A DNA stretch of 34,045 nt from Puniceicoccales bacterium. GTDB taxonomy: Bacteria > Verrucomicrobiota > Verrucomicrobiia > Opitutales > LL51. Below the pieces are notes generated by a model. That model was not told the DNA's origin, searched no databases, and saw only the letters and a program-made list of their open reading frames with translations. Where the stretch lies: NCBI GenBank assembly GCA_031257405.1, contig JAIROS010000017.1, positions 1 through 34,045 on the forward strand, written 5' to 3'. The stretch's first letter is position 1. Each line of letters begins with the position of its first letter. A program made the translations under genes and the position numbers. Shown in pieces: positions 31,778 through 34,045 of this stretch.

Positions 31778-33334
31778 TCACAAAACAATCCGGCGGATGC
31801 GCCGCCCTTGGAAATTTCTATGTATTTCGTAAATTTTTAGCGAAATTGCGGCGCAAATCATAAAAAAAATAATCCCCACGCCACCGGGCTTAGTCAAAAA
31901 TTCGACGTGCCAAGGCATATATTGTTCCGCTGCCGATAGTAACCCGTCGATCCACGTCGCCCAACGCCGCGCCCATAAAAATAATAGGTCCCCCAAAAAT
32001 AATTCCCTATGCAACAAACCTAATAGTAAAAATAAAAAACCACACGCCACAACCGGTAAAGCCATCTGAATAATAACGGGATTCAAAAAAATCCCCGCCA
32101 AACTAAACATGTTGAAATACTCAAAAGTCAGGGGCGCACTCGCTAGCGTCGCCGCCACCGATATAGATAATAGCTCCGCCACCTTCCATCGCAGCCTGTC
32201 CATCCAACTCAATTCCATTCCCCGTCGCCCCCGATCATAAAATCCTACCCGCCGAAATAACCATAACAGCCCATCGCGTAACGGCGCCGCCAACAAAAGT
32301 AATAGCGCAACCACTCCGTAGGATAATTGAAAGCCAATGTCAAAAAGTAAAATGGGATTATAAAAAAGTGTCAAAATCGCCGCCAGTAGCAGGGAGGATA
32401 GTCCGGACGCCCGCCGAGAAAAAAATCCCGCACACCAATAACAACTCAGCATCACCCAAGCGCGTACCGCCGACGGTGGAAATCCAATCGCCCCAACGTA
32501 AAATAATAAAATGCCCATAATCGGCCAGCGCCGCCAAAATTTTTTCAGAAAAAAACACCGCAATAATAAATCCAAAGTCACCCCAATCATCGCGATGTGT
32601 AACCCACTAACCGCTAGTAAATGGGCCGCACTGGTATGGTGAAATTTCGCCTTCTGCTCCTTGGAAAGTTCCTTCTTCTCACTCAATAAAATGCCATATA
32701 AAATGCCGTCCGACGGCTCACGCCCATAGCGCTCAATGCAGCCACTAATCCGATCGCGGAGTACCCGGTTGACCACAGCAAAAAAATGCCAAAATATATT
32801 CTCCTCCTCCTCAATCCCTAGTACTTCCCCACGATAGCCGTATAAATGGATGTTTTTTTGTACCAAGTAGGAGAAAAAAGTTTCCGACGTGTCCGGCCGC
32901 AATACCCGTACCCCAGACCGCATCCTCACCACCTGCGACGGAATGTACGCCCGATCGCCGTTCAAATAAAAATAAAGGGTGTGCCCCTCCAATAATTTGT
33001 ACCGCTCCCCATATACCTTCTCTATCCGCCCATAGCCGTATACCTTCGAGCGCTCCCCCTTGAAATCGACCTTTTCCAGCCGAATGTCGTAGGTCAAATG
33101 CCTAATCTGAGCCTCCTTGATCGCCGGCTCCCCCTCAAATCGTAAAAAAGCATAAATCGCCGCAAAAATTATTAAAAAACTGTGGCCCAAAACCTTCTTC
33201 CCCTCATATAACCTCAAATACAGCGCTCCCAGAAAAATAATGCCCAAAAGTGCCATGGAACAAAATTTTGCCCATAATACGCCCGCTACCAACGGAAAAA
33301 AAATTTCCATCAGCGGTATGCCAAAACGACTCAT
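31778..33334 (-). CDS. comEC: ComEC/Rec2-type DNA uptake channel, lacking the C-terminal hydrolase domain
   Basis: 518 residues from ATG 33334. A TTG at 33385 and an ATG at 33310 are alternative starts. N-terminal hydrophobic helices, a soluble beta-rich part (about 85-180, the OB-like region), then the competence domain with many transmembrane helices from about residue 205. The hallmark is [21 protein letters not shown] (about 250-270), followed by [15 protein letters not shown] and [19 protein letters not shown]. ComEC carries one DNA strand across the inner membrane during transformation. The protein stops after the last helices, so the metallo-beta-lactamase-like domain of longer ComEC proteins is absent. 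It ends 91 bases before ppdK starts. Confidence 0.9.
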   Translation of the reverse strand: MSRFGIPLMEIFFPLVAGVLWAKFCSMALLGIIFLGALYLRLYEGKKVLGHSFLIIFAAIYAFLRFEGEPAIKEAQIRHLTYDIRLEKVDFKGERSKVYGYGRIEKVYGERYKLLEGHTLYFYLNGDRAYIPSQVVRMRSGVRVLRPDTSETFFSYLVQKNIHLYGYRGEVLGIEEEENIFWHFFAVVNRVLRDRISGCIERYGREPSDGILYGILLSEKKELSKEQKAKFHHTSAAHLLAVSGLHIAMIGVTLDLLLRCFFLKKFWRRWPIMGILLFYVGAIGFPPSAVRAWVMLSCYWCAGFFSRRASGLSSLLLAAILTLFYNPILLFDIGFQLSYGVVALLLLLAAPLRDGLLWLFRRVGFYDRGRRGMELSWMDRLRWKVAELLSISVAATLASAPLTFEYFNMFSLAGIFLNPVIIQMALPVVACGFLFLLLGLLHRELFLGDLLFLWARRWATWIDGLLSAAEQYMPWHVEFLTKPGGVGIIFFMICAAISLKIYEIHRNFQGRRIRRIVL

Positions 33335-33409
33335 CGGGAAAAAAATCAATGCCCAAGCCTTAGCACGGTTTCTAGCAAAATGCAAGATATTTTTTTAATT
33401 ATTGCAAAA

Positions 33410-33500
33410 ATTATCAGGGCAAAAGCGCGCGGTCCCCGCGCAGGCCAATTTCATTGGCCCCCAAGGCGTCTGCGACGCCTTGGGCTTTTGCCCTGATAAT
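33410..33500. repeat. Cloverleaf-forming palindromic element, copy B
   Basis: A perfect 17-bp outer stem (33410-33426 with 33484-33500; core GGGCAAAAGC/GCTTTTGCCC) encloses three hairpins: GCGCGG/CCGCGC with loop TCC (33427-33441); GGCCAAT/ATTGGCC with loop TTC (33443-33459); and CCAAGGCGTC/GACGCCTTGG with loop TGC (33461-33483). Almost every base is paired. It lies between the divergent comEC and rpsA starts and shares layout, outer core, first loop and AAGGC/GCCTT core with copy A. Confidence 0.9.
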
Positions 33501-33603
33501 AAAAGTATAAAAAATCCTTGCCTAATTTTATTTTTTGCAATCCTATGGGTGAGCGATGGTACCGCGGTGGTATTGTAGCGCATTAACCCTCAACCTCCCC
33601 TGT

Positions 33604-33619
33604 GGAGTTCACAAAAATG
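33604..33619 (+). promoter_or_regulatory. Ribosome binding site of rpsA
   Basis: GGAG (33604-33607), nine bases before ATG 33617. One of few clear Shine-Dalgarno-like sites in the window. The 116 bases between element B and the start would leave room for a leader; I cannot place the promoter with confidence. Confidence 0.45.
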
Positions 33620-34045
33620 TCAAATATAATGGAAAAATTACTGGAAGCGAAACCCATCACGGAGTTACTTCCGGGGACCGTTGTCTCGGCGGTCATAACG
33701 GAGATTGCCGATAATACTGTAGTTGTCGACATTGGTACGAAGACGGAAGGCAAGATTCCGGCGATAGAATTCAACGATATCAATGATTTTTCGGTGGGGC
33801 AGACCATCGATGTTTTTTTAGAGAAATTGGAGGACAGGGAAGGCAATCCCATTGTTTCCTTCGACAAGGCGGAGCAGAAAAAAAATTGGGCTCGCATCGT
33901 CGAGAGTTGCCCCGAAGGTTCCATTGTTCACGGTAAAATCAAGGGGAAAACGAAGGGCGGTTTAATTGTCAACATTGGTGTGGACGCATTTTTACCGGGG
34001 TCGCAAGTGGATACCCAAGCCCCCAAAAACCTCGACCAATACATC
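33617..34045 (+). CDS. rpsA: Ribosomal protein S1, N-terminal fragment (runs off right edge)
   Basis: The frame from ATG 33617 is open for 143 codons to the window end. It begins MSNIMEKLLEAKPITELLPG, then an S1 domain: GTVVSAVITEIADNTVVVDIG, TKTEGKIPAIEF, FSVGQTIDVFLEKLEDREGNPIVSFDKA. A second S1 domain starts at GSIVHGKIKGKTKGGLIVNIGVDAFLPGSQVD, matching the spacing and motifs of S1 repeats 1 and 2. S1 binds mRNA on the 30S subunit and helps start translation on messages with poor Shine-Dalgarno sites or structured leaders. It is divergent from comEC, with repeat element B in between. Confidence 0.93.
   Translation, partial: MSNIMEKLLEAKPITELLPGTVVSAVITEIADNTVVVDIGTKTEGKIPAIEFNDINDFSVGQTIDVFLEKLEDREGNPIVSFDKAEQKKNWARIVESCPEGSIVHGKIKGKTKGGLIVNIGVDAFLPGSQVDTQAPKNLDQYI

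Noticed and set aside
31687-31788. 34-residue upstream extension of ppdK.
   Set aside because: It overlaps the end of comEC and does not resemble PPDK; ATG 31686 gives the normal N-terminus and has a promoter directly before it.
33501-33616. A promoter or S1-binding leader structure for rpsA.
   Set aside because: Several partial boxes (TTGCCT, TTGCAA, TATTGT) exist, but none pair with good spacing; no leader structure could be defended by eye.

Overview
The window is a compact stretch of bacterial chromosome, mostly housekeeping genes, with mixed strands and short intergenic gaps; no gap reaches 300 bases. The gene content suggests a Gram-negative member of the PVC group, most likely Verrucomicrobiota (Opitutae/Puniceicoccales-like). 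The pointers are an outer-membrane-type lipoprotein, a periplasmic chaperone of the PpiD type, a Bat (von Willebrand A domain) operon, a fused MurC-MurB, a pyruvate phosphate dikinase and a type III secretion chaperone of the CesT family. This placement is inferred from gene content only; no rRNA is present to fix it.

Layout. 1-1061 (-): folD overlapping the 5' end of priA, which runs off the left edge. 1111-5168 (+): murC-murB fusion, malQ and a short pseudopilin. 5236-6909 (+): a PpiD/SurA-type membrane-anchored chaperone whose 3' end is tandemly duplicated just downstream (6799-7082). 7141-8232 (+): an uncharacterised lipoprotein with its own promoter and terminator. 8376-9289 (+): a CesT-type chaperone and an adjacent basic orphan protein. 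9345-10382 (-): pheS, divergent from a translationally coupled Bat operon (10504-16489: DUF4381-like, batA, batB-batC fusion, batD, batE), which continues into rsmE, sfsA and an AddA-like helicase-nuclease (to 20893). 21020-21096 (-): tRNA-Val(GAC). 21197-23353 (+): ftsK. 23423-27933 (-): a secreted orphan, aspS and an ABC-F ATPase. 28027-28779 (+): a NIF3-family protein. 28993-33334 (-): ppdK and comEC. 33617-34045 (+): the start of rpsA, running off the right edge.

The genes cover one-carbon metabolism, peptidoglycan precursors, glycogen/maltodextrin metabolism, envelope protein folding, translation, recombination, chromosome segregation and DNA uptake. The only hint of host interaction is the CesT chaperone with its neighbour; no other secretion-apparatus gene is visible.

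The most unusual signals are not protein genes. (1) Two dispersed copies (26028-26103 and 33410-33500) of a DNA element that folds as a cloverleaf, with an outer stem enclosing three hairpins; the stems differ between copies but remain paired. (2) Many genes appear to have a -35/-10 promoter whose -10 box ends only 6 to 11 bases before the start codon, with little Shine-Dalgarno signal, suggesting leaderless or nearly leaderless mRNAs. (3) A 142-bp tandem duplication that also copied a promoter -35 element. (4) A multi-hairpin cluster at the convergent nif3/ppdK junction. All promoter, terminator and structure calls were made by eye.
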